A stretch of 64,000 nucleotides of DNA from positions 124,001 to 188,000 of the forward strand of contig CAKTOW010000001.1 of the NCBI GenBank assembly GCA_934590325.1. The letters run 5' to 3'. Position 1 is the stretch's first letter. The number at the start of each line of letters is the position of its first letter. The stretch comes from an uncultured Oscillospiraceae bacterium. Its GTDB lineage: Bacteria; Bacillota; Clostridia; Oscillospirales; Oscillospiraceae. Of this stretch, positions 8,770 to 19,180 are shown one piece after another. Under the pieces are notes generated by a model, which did not search any database, was not told where the DNA came from, and saw only the letters and a program-made list of their open reading frames with translations. Position numbers and translations under genes: made by a program.

Positions 8770-9975
8770 ATGACACGGGAGGAACAGCGCGCCCGGAAGG
8801 CCCAGCAGGAACGGATGCGGCAGGTGGAACGCCGGCATAAGGAAGCCGCCCGCGGGCAGATGGATCTCCCCTTCCTGATCCTGACGCTGCTGCTGACGGT
8901 CATCGGCCTGATCATGCTGTTTTCTGCCAGCTTTCCCCGGGCCTATTACGACACCGGGGACGGCACCTACTACTTCAAGCGGCAGGCCATCTTCGCGGCC
9001 ATCGGCCTGGTGGCCATGTTCGTGGTCAGCAAGATCAACTACCAGCGGTGGCGCGGCGCGGGACGGCTGCTGGTGGGGCTGGCGCTGTTCCTGCTGATAC
9101 TGGTCATCATCCCCCACAACCCGCTGGCCATCACCGCCAACAGAGCCACCCGGTGGCTGGGCATCAAGGGTGTGTTCCAGTTCCAGCCGTCGGAGATCGC
9201 CAAGCTGGCGGTCATCGTCTACTTCTCCGACACCATCTCCAAAAAGCGGGAGAAGATGCTGACCTGGCGGCAGGGCATATTACCCTACGTGGCGCTGCTG
9301 GCGGTCATCGGCGTGCTGATGATGCTGGAGCCCCACCTGTCGGGCACCGTTCTGATCTTCGCCACCGGCGCGGTGCTGATGATCGTGGGCGGCATACAGG
9401 GCTGGCTGGTAGCGGCGGGCATCGGCGGTGTCAGCGCGCTGGCCGTCCTGTTCGTCAAGCTGGCGGAGTCCGGCGTCATCCGATACGGCGCGGCCCGTAT
9501 CGAGATGTGGCATAACCCGTGGGAGGACTACTATGGCGACGGCTACCAGCTGGCGCAGAGCCTGATCACCATCGGCTCCGGCGGACTGCTGGGCGTAGGA
9601 CTGGGCCGGGGACGGCAGAAGTTCCTGTACCTGCCGGAGCAGTACAACGACTTCATCTTCTCGGTGGTGTGCGAGGAACTGGGCCTTATCGGCGCGTGCG
9701 TCATCATGCTGATCTTCTCCATGCTGATACTGCGGGGTTTCTGGATCGCCCTGCACGCCCGAGACCGGTTCGGCGCGCTGCTGACGGTGGGCGTGATGAC
9801 CCACCTGGCACTGCAGACATTCCTGAACATCGCCGTGGTGTCCGGCTTTGTGCCCACCACGGGCATCTCCCTCCCCTTCTTCAGCTACGGCGGCACGGCA
9901 CTGTGCCTGCAGCTGGTGGAGATGGGCATTGTGCTGAGCGTATCGCGGCAGATACCGGCGGCGCGGGCGGGATAA
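8770..9975 (+). CDS. ftsW: SEDS peptidoglycan glycosyltransferase FtsW/SpoVE
   Basis: A 401-residue SEDS-family polymerase that extends glycan strands from lipid II in the divisome, paired with the class B PBP encoded upstream. A basic cytoplasmic N-terminal tail (residues 1-35) leads into ten or so membrane helices. The conserved QPSEIAK, the NDFIFSVVCEELG segment and the C-terminal TTGISLPFFSYGG are all visible. AAAGGAGGG precedes ATG 8770. FtsW and its sporulation paralogue SpoVE are hard to separate; position in the division cluster is common to both. Confidence 0.92.
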   Translation: MTREEQRARKAQQERMRQVERRHKEAARGQMDLPFLILTLLLTVIGLIMLFSASFPRAYYDTGDGTYYFKRQAIFAAIGLVAMFVVSKINYQRWRGAGRLLVGLALFLLILVIIPHNPLAITANRATRWLGIKGVFQFQPSEIAKLAVIVYFSDTISKKREKMLTWRQGILPYVALLAVIGVLMMLEPHLSGTVLIFATGAVLMIVGGIQGWLVAAGIGGVSALAVLFVKLAESGVIRYGAARIEMWHNPWEDYYGDGYQLAQSLITIGSGGLLGVGLGRGRQKFLYLPEQYNDFIFSVVCEELGLIGACVIMLIFSMLILRGFWIALHARDRFGALLTVGVMTHLALQTFLNIAVVSGFVPTTGISLPFFSYGGTALCLQLVEMGIVLSVSRQIPAARAG

Positions 9976-10048
9976 AAACCGCAGAATTCGACAACTATAC
10001 GTATTATATTGTAAGAAAATTACTTTTCGTATCGAAATATAGAGGTCA

Positions 10049-10067
10049 GACCGCCGCTGCGGCGGTC
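10049..10067 (+). other. GC hairpin just upstream of murG
   Basis: A perfect inverted repeat, GACCGCCGC-T-GCGGCGGTC, lies about 15 bases before the murG start within an otherwise AT-rich 107-base spacer. It could be a processing or attenuation site between ftsW and murG. No T-run follows, so it is not a classical terminator. Confidence 0.4.
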
Positions 10068-10082
10068 CCAGGGAGCAGCAGA

Positions 10083-11204
10083 ATGAGAGTGATATTTACC
10101 TGCGGGGGCACCGCGGGACACGTGAACCCGGCCATCGCACTGGCGGGCTATATGAAGGAAAAGGACCCGGACACCGCCGTGCTGTTCGTGGGCACCCCCA
10201 CGGGCATGGAGCGGGAGCTGGTGGCCAAGGCGGGGTACGACTACGCCGCCGTAGAGGTCAGCAGCTTCCAGCGGAAGCTGAACGCGGCGGGCATCCGCCA
10301 CAACCTGCACACCCTGCGGGTGCTGGCGTCCTCCGGGCGTCAGGCGCGGGACATCCTGCGGGAGTTCAAGCCCGACCTGGTGGTGGGCACCGGCGGCTAC
10401 GCCAGCTATCCCATGGTAAAGGCGGCGGCCAGGGCGCACATCCCCACGGCGGTGCACGAGAGCAACATGGTGCCCGGCCTGACCACGAAGATGCTGGAGA
10501 ACTACGCGGATGTCATCATGGTGGGCTTTGAGGACTGCCGCCAGCACTATAAGCACCCGGAGCGCATCGCCGTCACCGGGACGCCGGTGCGGGGGGACTT
10601 CTTCCGCCTGAGCCGGGAGGAGGCGCGGAAAAAGCTGGGCTTTGACGACGAGGCGCCCCTTGTGGTATCCTTTTGGGGGAGCCTCGGCGCCAGCCACATG
10701 AACGAGTGCATGGTGGACTTCTTCCGCCGGGAGGACGCGGAGGGATATTCCTTCCGCCACATCCACGCGGTGGGCAAGGGCGGCTGGGAGGCCATGGAGC
10801 GGAAGCTGCGGGAGCTGAGCCTGCCCCGGTCCCAAAGGCTGGACGTGCGGCAGTATATCTATGACATGGATGTGGTGATGGCGGCGGCGGACGTGGTGCT
10901 GTGCCGCGCCGGAGCCTCCACCATCAGCGAGCTGACGGCGCTGGGGAAGCCCACGGTGATGGTGCCCTCCCCCTACGTCACCAACAACCACCAGGAGAAG
11001 AACGCGCGGCTGCTGGAGAGCCACGGCGGCGCGGTGGTCATCACCGAGCCGGAGAGCACCGGCGACGGGCTGTACGAGACCGTGAGGGCCATACTGTCCG
11101 ACGGCGGGAGGCGGGAGGCCATGGCGGACGCCATGCGGCAGCTGGGCATCCCCGACGCCACGGCGCGGATATACGACACCGTGACGGCGCTGGTGCGGAA
11201 GTAA
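10083..11204 (+). CDS. murG: UDP-GlcNAc:lipid I N-acetylglucosaminyltransferase MurG
   Basis: MurG adds GlcNAc to lipid I on the inner face of the membrane, giving lipid II. The 373-residue GT-B enzyme begins MRVIFTCGGTAGHVNPA with the glycine-rich loop, and has GTGGYASYP, the VHESNMVPG block, and the C-terminal sugar-nucleotide motif CRAGASTISELTALGKP. ATG 10083 has GGGAG 7 bases upstream; the much longer in-frame extension overlaps ftsW and is rejected. Confidence 0.95.
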   Translation: MRVIFTCGGTAGHVNPAIALAGYMKEKDPDTAVLFVGTPTGMERELVAKAGYDYAAVEVSSFQRKLNAAGIRHNLHTLRVLASSGRQARDILREFKPDLVVGTGGYASYPMVKAAARAHIPTAVHESNMVPGLTTKMLENYADVIMVGFEDCRQHYKHPERIAVTGTPVRGDFFRLSREEARKKLGFDDEAPLVVSFWGSLGASHMNECMVDFFRREDAEGYSFRHIHAVGKGGWEAMERKLRELSLPRSQRLDVRQYIYDMDVVMAAADVVLCRAGASTISELTALGKPTVMVPSPYVTNNHQEKNARLLESHGGAVVITEPESTGDGLYETVRAILSDGGRREAMADAMRQLGIPDATARIYDTVTALVRK

Positions 11205-11267
11205 CCCTTCATCCCTGTCCCCTCATACAATGGCGTAGCTGTTGATGAGAGGAACGGGAGGGGTCAC

Positions 11268-12521
11268 ATGAGTTATATCACCATACAGGGCGGCACACCG
11301 CTGCGGGGCGAGACCGTGGTGCAGGGTGCCAAGAACAGCGTGCTGCCGATACTGGCCGCCGCACTGCTCAGCGGGGATGTTTGCCGCATCGAGGGCTGTC
11401 CGCACCTGAGCGATGTGGAGTCGGCGGCGGACATATTGCGGTACTTAGGCTGCGCCGTCACGTGGGACGGCGGCGATCTGCTGGTGGACAGCACGTCCCT
11501 GACCCGCTGCGACATTCCGCAGACGCTCATGCGGCGGATGCGCTCGTCGGTGATCTTCCTGGGGGCGATACTGGCGCGGTGCGGCTGGGCGGAGATCAGC
11601 TATCCCGGCGGGTGCGAGCTGGGGCCGCGGCCCATCGACCTGCACCTGTCCGCGCTGCGGGCGCTGGGCGCGGATATATCCGACGCGGGCGGCACCCTGC
11701 GGTGCCGGGCGCGGAAGCTGACCGGCTGCCAGCTGCTGCTGGCCACCCCCAGCGTGGGCGCCACGGAGAACGCCATGCTGGCCGCCTGCGGCGCGGAGGG
11801 TGAGACGGTCATCTGCAACGCCGCACGGGAGCCGGAGATCGTGGACCTGCAGGCGTTCCTGTGCGCCATGGGCGCGGAGGTGCGGGGCGCCGGCGGCTCG
11901 GTCATCACCGTGACGCCGAAAAAGCCGCTCCACGGCTGCGTACACCGGGTCATCCCCGACCGCATCGTTACCGCCACCTATCTGTGCGCGGCGGCGGCTG
12001 CCGGAGGGGACATCACCCTGCGAAACACGCGGCACCACCACCTGTCCGCCGTGACAACGGCGCTGCAGCAGGCGGGCTGCACCGTGGACTGCGGCGAGGA
12101 CTACATACGATTGCAGCGCGGCGCGCCCCTGCAGGCGGTGGCGCCTGTGCGGACGGCGCCGTATCCGGGCTTCCCCACCGACTGTCAGGCCATCCTGATG
12201 GCGGCGCTGCTGCGCAGCCGCGGCACCACGGTGTTCGTGGAGAATATCTTCCAGAGCCGCTACCGGCACGTGCCGGAGCTGATACGCATGGGCGCGGACA
12301 TCCGCACCGAGGGGCGCGTAGCGGTGGTATGCGGCACGGAGCGGCTGCACGGCGCGGACACCGTGGCCACCGACCTGCGGGGCGGGGCGGCGCTGGCGGT
12401 GGCCGGGCTGGCCGCCGAGGGCGTCACCACCGTGCAGGGCGTGGAGCACATCCACCGGGGCTATGAGGATCTGCCCGCCCACCTGCGGGCGCTGGGCGCC
12501 CACATTACCGAGCAGAACTGA
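11268..12521 (+). CDS. murA: UDP-GlcNAc 1-carboxyvinyltransferase MurA
   Basis: MurA transfers enolpyruvate from PEP to UDP-GlcNAc, the first committed step of peptidoglycan synthesis. The 417-residue protein has the inside-out alpha/beta barrel family signatures: VQGAKNSVLPILAA near the N-terminus, the PGGCELGPRPIDLH loop that carries the catalytic cysteine (target of fosfomycin in the family), and FPTDCQAILMA. The gene lies in the division cluster between murG and ftsQ, as is common in Firmicutes. Confidence 0.94.
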   Translation: MSYITIQGGTPLRGETVVQGAKNSVLPILAAALLSGDVCRIEGCPHLSDVESAADILRYLGCAVTWDGGDLLVDSTSLTRCDIPQTLMRRMRSSVIFLGAILARCGWAEISYPGGCELGPRPIDLHLSALRALGADISDAGGTLRCRARKLTGCQLLLATPSVGATENAMLAACGAEGETVICNAAREPEIVDLQAFLCAMGAEVRGAGGSVITVTPKKPLHGCVHRVIPDRIVTATYLCAAAAAGGDITLRNTRHHHLSAVTTALQQAGCTVDCGEDYIRLQRGAPLQAVAPVRTAPYPGFPTDCQAILMAALLRSRGTTVFVENIFQSRYRHVPELIRMGADIRTEGRVAVVCGTERLHGADTVATDLRGGAALAVAGLAAEGVTTVQGVEHIHRGYEDLPAHLRALGAHITEQN

Positions 12522-12550
12522 GCACACACGACAGCGAAGGAGTACAGACG

Positions 12551-13309
12551 ATGGCAAAGCGCAGACGGTACAACCACAAGCGGCGCAGGGGGAGCTTCAG
12601 CTTCCTCTACAAGCTGCTGGCTTTTGTGCTGATCTGCACCGCCATCGCGCTGGCTCTGACGCTGTTTTTCCGTATACGCACCATCCAGGTCAGCGGCAAC
12701 GACCGCTACACCCGGGAGGAGATCATCGCCGCCGCGGAGGTCAAGGAGGGTGACAACCTGTTCCTGATGAACAAGTACAACGCCGCCGAGCGCATCCGCA
12801 AGGCGCTGCCCTACATCGAGACCGTGCAGTTCCGGCGGATGCTGCCGGACGGACTGTCCATCGTGGTGACGGAGTGCGCCGACCCCGCTGCCGTGGTGCA
12901 GGACGGCAAGGCGTACCTGCTGTGCGACACGGGCAACATCGTGGACGAGATGGCGGCCTCCGCCGCCAGGGGACGCATGCAGGTAAAGGGCCTGACGCTG
13001 ACAGGCCCGGCGGTGGGCACCCAGGCGCAGGCCGCCGAGGGACAGGAGCTGACGCTGGAGCGGCTGCTGGAGCTGATGAAGGCGCTGGACAGCCGGGGCA
13101 TGACCGGCAACGTGTCACAGCTGGACATGAGCGACGCCTCACAGCTGACGCTGCGGTATCTGGACCGGTTCGACGTGTACTTCCCCTGGGACGCGGACTA
13201 TGGCTATAAGCTGGACTATCTGCTGGCGGTGGTAGAAAAGCTGGAGGTCAACGAAAAGGGCATCATCAACATGATGCAGGAGGGGAAGGCACGCTTTATC
13301 CCCGAATGA
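12551..13309 (+). CDS. ftsQ: cell division protein FtsQ/DivIB
   Basis: A 252-residue bitopic divisome protein. A highly basic cytoplasmic N-terminus (residues 1-20) is followed by one membrane segment (about 22-43), an extracellular POTRA domain beginning IRTIQVSGNDRYTREEI (about 45-112), and the FtsQ beta domain. In Gram-positive bacteria DivIB scaffolds the divisome with FtsL and DivIC. It is preceded by an AAGGAG site and separated from ftsZ by a promoter. Confidence 0.88.
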   Translation: MAKRRRYNHKRRRGSFSFLYKLLAFVLICTAIALALTLFFRIRTIQVSGNDRYTREEIIAAAEVKEGDNLFLMNKYNAAERIRKALPYIETVQFRRMLPDGLSIVVTECADPAAVVQDGKAYLLCDTGNIVDEMAASAARGRMQVKGLTLTGPAVGTQAQAAEGQELTLERLLELMKALDSRGMTGNVSQLDMSDASQLTLRYLDRFDVYFPWDADYGYKLDYLLAVVEKLEVNEKGIINMMQEGKARFIPE

Positions 13310-13383
13310 CCAGCGGACGACCGCAGCACAGGGCGCTTTCCCGCCCCGGCGGAAAACTTTTTTGGTAAATTAAGTGCTTGCAC

Positions 13384-13412
13384 TTGACGCTTGCGCCGAT
13401 TCGTAATACAAT
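13384..13412 (+). promoter_or_regulatory. ftsZ promoter
   Basis: TTGACG (13384-13389), 17-bp spacer, TACAAT (13407-13412). It lies about 65 bases ahead of the ftsZ start in an AT-rich spacer, so ftsZ is expressed at least partly on its own. Confidence 0.8.
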
Positions 13413-13479
13413 ACAAGATATAGCATTTACGCGGAGAATATCCCTCATTTTCATACAAATTATGGCAGGAGGAGCAGAC

Positions 13480-14598
<1,119 letters not shown>

Positions 14599-14602
14599 GA
14601 AA

Positions 14603-14631
14603 CAGGCCCTCCGGCTTCGCCGGAGGGCCTG
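14603..14631 (+). terminator. ftsZ terminator
   Basis: CAGGCCCTCCGGC and its exact complement around a TTC loop, right after the ftsZ stop. A very stable 13-bp stem followed by a weak T-run. Confidence 0.7.
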
Positions 14632-14645
14632 TCTGCATAGAGCAC

Positions 14646-14680
14646 AAAGCCTCCCCCGGCAGCGCCGGGGAAGGCTTTTT
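14646..14680 (+). terminator. second terminator between convergent genes
   Basis: A stem of AAAGCC(T)CCCCCGGC with GCCGGGGAAGGCTTT and a TTTTT run on the plus strand. It lies between ftsZ and the convergent minus-strand gene and could work for both. Confidence 0.7.
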
Positions 14681-14681
14681 A

Positions 14682-15434
14682 TCATACCTCTGAGGGCAGT
14701 ATCGCCCACACCTGTCTGTCCATATCGTAGAACACAAGGTATTTTACAGCGATGTTGCGTTCCGGGATATTCTCCGTACCGTATACACAGATAAACGTAT
14801 TCTCACCCGTCGGGCCGATCTCCACATCCTCCGGATAGAACCACCATTCGTTTCCGTCCGTCCCCTGGCAGCACAGCTCCGGGAACGTCTGGTATTCCTC
14901 CCCCTCGGAAATAGAGACATAGGTCTTGCCGCCGTCTGTCCAGGCATCGGTAACGGTGTACTCCGCGCCCCTGACCGTAAAGGCCGCGCCAAACTCCGCG
15001 TACTCCCGCACCGCGGACTCGATCTCCTCGGCGGGGGCCACATCGCTCCAGCCGTAGTCGGGAGTTATCTCCTCCTTGCCGCCGAAGTACCCGCCGAAAT
15101 TATCGGCCACGCAGCCCCGCAGCGTGTTGATGAGCGCGATGACGATGGACACGGCGATCACGGCCCCTATGGCACCGGAGGCGGTGTTCTTCTTGGGCAC
15201 GCGCCACTGGATATGGGGTCTGGGGCGGCGGGTCTGTTCCTCGTAGCAGACCTTCTCCTCATGGCACTCCTTGCGCTCGCAGCACTCCTTCTCCTGCCCG
15301 GCGTAGTGAATGCCGCCCTCGGCGTCCACCCACTCCTGCCGGGGCGGGCGGTTGTAGGCGCCGCATTTGGGGCAGAAGCCCTCCTTTGCATAGTTGTAGG
15401 TCTTGCCGCAGGCCTTACAGCGGATGGTCGCCAT
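14682..15434 (-). CDS. zinc-ribbon single-pass membrane protein, function unknown
   Basis: A 250-residue protein. The N-terminus is a zinc ribbon (CKACGK near residue 5 and CPKCGA near residue 20, two CxxC knuckles). A cysteine/charge-rich linker follows, then one membrane segment (about residues 90-108, AIGAVIAVSIVIALINTL) and an extracellular domain of about 130 residues with several aromatic strands. I do not recognise the outer domain. ATG 15434 has GGAGG at the right distance; the longer upstream start lacks one. It is co-directional with the ECF operon upstream but separated from it by a hairpin. Confidence 0.6.
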   Translation of the reverse strand: MATIRCKACGKTYNYAKEGFCPKCGAYNRPPRQEWVDAEGGIHYAGQEKECCERKECHEEKVCYEEQTRRPRPHIQWRVPKKNTASGAIGAVIAVSIVIALINTLRGCVADNFGGYFGGKEEITPDYGWSDVAPAEEIESAVREYAEFGAAFTVRGAEYTVTDAWTDGGKTYVSISEGEEYQTFPELCCQGTDGNEWWFYPEDVEIGPTGENTFICVYGTENIPERNIAVKYLVFYDMDRQVWAILPSEV

Positions 15435-15548
15435 ACGCGGTCCTCCCTTCCCTGTTCTTGGGGCCATTATACAGCAGATCGGACAGATTGTCTATCACCT
15501 TAAAGTTGCGGAGGAAAAAGCCGCGTAAACTTCAGGTTGCACCGCGCA

Positions 15549-15580
15549 GATACGCCCACCCCGGAGGGGGTGGGCGTATC
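15549..15580 (-). terminator. hairpin after the ECF operon
   Basis: GATACGCCCACCCC and its exact complement around a 4-base loop, three bases past the stop of the fused ECF gene. The T-run is poor, so termination strength is uncertain. Confidence 0.55.
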
Positions 15581-15582
15581 GC

Positions 15583-18225
15583 TTATTCCACTAAGCCGTA
15601 TTTGACCTTTATTCTGTCCAGCTTTTCCAGCATGGGCTCGGCCAGCACCAGCAGGAACAGCGCCGTGGCCGCCGCATGGACGCAGTCCATGGGGAAGCCG
15701 GTGACATAGTAGGCGGCGATGACCTTCCACTCCAGTGTCCGGGCGTAGAGCAGCGCGGACACTGGGTTCATGATGCCGCCGTAGATGACCACTGCGGCGA
15801 TGGCGCCGAACACACTGAGGGCGCCGCGGCTGCGGCGGAGCCAGCCCTTGCGGAACAGTACACCCGCCAGGAAGCCGATGATGCCCATGGCGAACATCTG
15901 GAAGGGTGTCCAGGGGCCCTGGGAGAACAGCACGTTGCTGGCCAGCATGGTCATGGCGCCCACAAGGAAGCCGGTCTCGCCCCCCAGCGCCACGCCGGAG
16001 ATGATGGTCAGCGCCAGCACCGGCTTGAACTGGGGCAGCATGAAGAACGCGGCGCGGCCCGCCACGCCCAGGGCGCACAGGGTGGCCACCAGCACCAGCT
16101 CCCGCGCCTGGGGCCTGCGGCCCTCGAACACCAGGAAGAAGGGCACCATGCACTCCAGCAGCACGGCGAAGGCGATGGGGTAGTACGCCGTGTTGCCGAA
16201 GTAGAAGAAGCCCACATACAGCGTCGCGGGGATGCACAGCAGAATGAGCACCGTGGCCACCAGCGTCCGTTTGGATAGCTTTCGCTTCTCCACGGGGGTC
16301 TGTACCAGCACAGGCGGGCGGGAGCGCCGCCCGATGGCGGCCACCACTACCAGCAGCGCCACGATGAACAGTCCGTACTGCACCAGCGCCGCCCAGCCCT
16401 CCTCCGACACGGTGCCGCCGCCCACCAGGGCGGTCAGGTCGGTGTTCTTCGCCGCGTTCCAGAACACGGCCAGCGCAAAGGCGCCCGCCGCCGCGGCGAT
16501 AGCCTTGCGCCACCAGGGGAGCTTTTTCGGCTTCCAGGCGGCGGACTCCTCCGCCACCGGTGGCAGGGGGGCATAGGCGGTCTCCAGCACGGGCTGGGGC
16601 GGGACCTCCCCGCCGATGACCGCCATCACATCCTCCGGCGTCACCGCGCCGGGGCATATATCCCGCGCCATGCGGTCGGCGGAGGTGGTATAGAAGCTGT
16701 TGCCGGAGAAGAACGTCCGGGGTGTGCCCTCGGCCACGATGCCGCCGTCAAAGAACAGCGCGCAGCGGTGGGCATACCGGGCGCAGAAGGCCACGTCGTG
16801 GCTGACCATCACCACCGCCACACCGGCGGCGGTCAGGGAGGCCAGTATGGCGGCGAAGCTCTGCTTGAACTCCGCGTCCAGCCCCTTGGTGGGCTCGTCC
16901 AGCAGCAGGATGTCCGGCTGGTGCAGCAGCACCTTGCCCAGGGCGGCGCGCTGCTGCTCGCCGCCGGACAGGTCGTAGGGGTGCCGGTCCAGCAGCTCCG
17001 TCAGGCGGCAGAGGGACACCGTCTGTTCGATGCGCTGCTCCCGCTGTTCCTTGGGTATCTTCGTGCCATCGAAGGTCTCGTACAGATCCTCCCGCACGGT
17101 CTTTTTCACAAACAGCGCCTGGGGGTCCTGGGGCAGCACACCGATGCGCCCCTGCCGGGTCACGCCGCCCCGCTGGGGCGTCAGCGTGCCGGACAGCAGG
17201 CCCAGGGTCGTGGATTTGCCCGCACCGTTGCCGCCCAGCAGCGCCAGCAGCTCGCCCCGGCGCACATGGATGTCCAGCCCCCGCACCACGTCGGGGTCCT
17301 CCGCCCCGTAGCGGAACCACAGCCCCTCACCGGAGAGCACCGTGTCCCCGGCAGGGTACACCGGCTCCGCCGGCAGCGGGTGCACCGGATGCGCGGCGCA
17401 CCAGTTGTGCAGGAAGGTCTTCCCGTCCCGGACGGTGATGGGGCAGGTATCGTCACTGTCCACGCTGGCCCATATCCGCACGGCGGCGGGCATGGCCAGG
17501 AACATGCCGTGTCCACGTCCCCGCAGGGCGCGGCACACGTCCTCCGGCGCCCCGGCGCACAGCAGCTCGCCCCGGTCCAGCACGGCGGCGTGGGTAGCCA
17601 GGGGCAGGGCCTCCTCCAGCCGGTGCTCCGTCAGCAGGACGGTGATGCCCAGCTCGCGGTTCAGCCGTCCCACCGTCTGCAGAAAATCCGCCGCAGCGAT
17701 GGGGTCCAGCTGGCTGGTGGGCTCGTCCAGTATCAGCAGCCGGGGCTGCAGCACCATGACGGACGCCAGCGCCAGCAGCTGCTTTTGCCCGCCGGACAGC
17801 TCGTCCACGCTCCTGTGGAACCAGTCCTGTATACCGAAGAAGGATGCCATCTCCGCCACCCGGCGGCGGACGGTCTCCGTATCGCAGCCCAGGCTCTCCA
17901 GCCCGAAGGCCAGTTCGTGCCACACCTTGTCGGTGACGGTCTGCTCCTCCGGGGACTGCAGCACGAAGCCTATCTCCGACGCCTGCTCCCGCTCGGACAG
18001 CTCCGACAGGGGCCGGCCGTCGAACCATATCTCGCCCTCCGCCGCGCCGTGGGGGCGCAGGGCGGGCTTCAGCTGGCGCAGGAGGGTGGTCTTGCCGCAG
18101 CCGGACGCGCCGCACAGTACCCAGAACTCGCCGCTGTGCACCGTCAGACTCACGTCCGACAGCGCCGCCTGCGTCCGCTGGGGGTAGGTAAACCCGTAAT
18201 GTGCCAAGCGCAGCAGCTCACTCAT
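15583..18225 (-). CDS. ECF transporter: fused EcfA-EcfA'-S component
   Basis: An 880-residue protein joining three usually separate ECF parts. Residues about 5-235 form a first ABC ATPase (Walker A GASGCGKTT at about 38-46, signature LSGGQKQ, Walker B LLILDEPTSQLDP). Residues about 295-510 form a second (GGNGAGKSTT at about 331-340, LSGGEQQ, ILLLDEPTKGLD). Residues about 565-880 form a membrane domain with several helices and the S-component-like GGETGFLVGAM and QGPWTPFQMFA blocks. Together with the EcfT encoded just upstream this makes a complete ECF importer. The substrate is not shown by sequence; the riboswitch and DUF4430 neighbours suggest a corrinoid. The start overlaps the ecfT stop by eight bases. 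Confidence 0.85.
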   Translation of the reverse strand: MSELLRLAHYGFTYPQRTQAALSDVSLTVHSGEFWVLCGASGCGKTTLLRQLKPALRPHGAAEGEIWFDGRPLSELSEREQASEIGFVLQSPEEQTVTDKVWHELAFGLESLGCDTETVRRRVAEMASFFGIQDWFHRSVDELSGGQKQLLALASVMVLQPRLLILDEPTSQLDPIAAADFLQTVGRLNRELGITVLLTEHRLEEALPLATHAAVLDRGELLCAGAPEDVCRALRGRGHGMFLAMPAAVRIWASVDSDDTCPITVRDGKTFLHNWCAAHPVHPLPAEPVYPAGDTVLSGEGLWFRYGAEDPDVVRGLDIHVRRGELLALLGGNGAGKSTTLGLLSGTLTPQRGGVTRQGRIGVLPQDPQALFVKKTVREDLYETFDGTKIPKEQREQRIEQTVSLCRLTELLDRHPYDLSGGEQQRAALGKVLLHQPDILLLDEPTKGLDAEFKQSFAAILASLTAAGVAVVMVSHDVAFCARYAHRCALFFDGGIVAEGTPRTFFSGNSFYTTSADRMARDICPGAVTPEDVMAVIGGEVPPQPVLETAYAPLPPVAEESAAWKPKKLPWWRKAIAAAAGAFALAVFWNAAKNTDLTALVGGGTVSEEGWAALVQYGLFIVALLVVVAAIGRRSRPPVLVQTPVEKRKLSKRTLVATVLILLCIPATLYVGFFYFGNTAYYPIAFAVLLECMVPFFLVFEGRRPQARELVLVATLCALGVAGRAAFFMLPQFKPVLALTIISGVALGGETGFLVGAMTMLASNVLFSQGPWTPFQMFAMGIIGFLAGVLFRKGWLRRSRGALSVFGAIAAVVIYGGIMNPVSALLYARTLEWKVIAAYYVTGFPMDCVHAAATALFLLVLAEPMLEKLDRIKVKYGLVE

Positions 18226-19117
18226 CTCCGCGCCCTCCCTTCCGAATGGTATATGCCCGCGCCTCTGCCGCGTACAACAGCACAGGCGTCAGGCACAGCA
18301 GTGCGTACACCGCAAAAAAGCTCACCGTCAGGGGGCTGACGACCCCCGCAGCCAGCATGGGGTAGTACCGGAATCTCAGCCCCCCCGCCAGTCCGCCGCC
18401 CAGCAGATATGCCCCGCAGAACACCAGCCAGGCCAGCACCGCGCCGTCCCGCCGGTCAAAGCGGTACAAGGAGAAGGACGTGCGCCCCGGCAGGCCATAG
18501 CCCCGGCAGCGCATACTGTCGGCGGTGATGATGCCGCTCTCCAGGCTCCAGGTCACCACGATGGAGAACACGCGCAGCGCCTCACGCACGCGCTGCAGGA
18601 CAGAGCCGTTCCGCGTGTCGCGGCCCATGTGGCGCTGGGCCTGGGCCACGGTGCGCAGCCGCCGGGTGAACCGGGGCACGAACCGCAGCGTCATGCTCAG
18701 CAGCAGGGACAGCGCCGGGATAACGCGCCCGAACAGGTACACGATCTTGTCCGAGGTGATGACCTCCGTCACGCACACGAACCACAGTATCACCGACGCC
18801 AGCATACACCCCGCCGCCAGGCCGTAGAGGATGCTCTCCAGCGTCAGGGGGTTGCCGGAGGGCAGGTAGGTCAGGATGGTGACGCCCTGGTGGACGAAGG
18901 CCGGGTTCAGCGCCGCCGCCAGCAGCGCCGCGGGCACCAGCCACGCCGCCTGCTGCCGCAGGGTCCTGCGGCCCTTCAGCCGCGCCACGTACAGCAGCGC
19001 CCCCAGCAGGGACAGCGCCAGGCACACCGGGTGCATGAAGAACATGGAGCAGGCGATGACCAGGGCGAAATAAGTAAAGCTCACCGCCGGGTGACAGGCC
19101 CGCAGTGTATCCTCCAT
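18218..19117 (-). CDS. ecfT: ECF transporter transmembrane component EcfT (CbiQ family)
   Basis: A 299-residue membrane protein with about five to six helices. It carries the CbiQ/EcfT cytoplasmic coupling region (RFVPRFTRRLRTVAQAQ and the SMRCRGYGLPGR segment), which in the family contacts the two ATPases. EcfT joins the ATPases to the substrate-binding S component. It overlaps the fused ATPase-S gene and follows the DUF4430 lipoprotein gene by 63 bases; GGAGG precedes ATG 19117. The operon therefore supplies every part of one dedicated ECF importer. Confidence 0.87.
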   Translation of the reverse strand: MEDTLRACHPAVSFTYFALVIACSMFFMHPVCLALSLLGALLYVARLKGRRTLRQQAAWLVPAALLAAALNPAFVHQGVTILTYLPSGNPLTLESILYGLAAGCMLASVILWFVCVTEVITSDKIVYLFGRVIPALSLLLSMTLRFVPRFTRRLRTVAQAQRHMGRDTRNGSVLQRVREALRVFSIVVTWSLESGIITADSMRCRGYGLPGRTSFSLYRFDRRDGAVLAWLVFCGAYLLGGGLAGGLRFRYYPMLAAGVVSPLTVSFFAVYALLCLTPVLLYAAEARAYTIRKGGRGDE

Positions 19118-19180
19118 GGTATCGCCTCCTTCCAGAAGTCATCTTAACCTTTTGATTATACCGTATGGAGGGTGCCTGCG

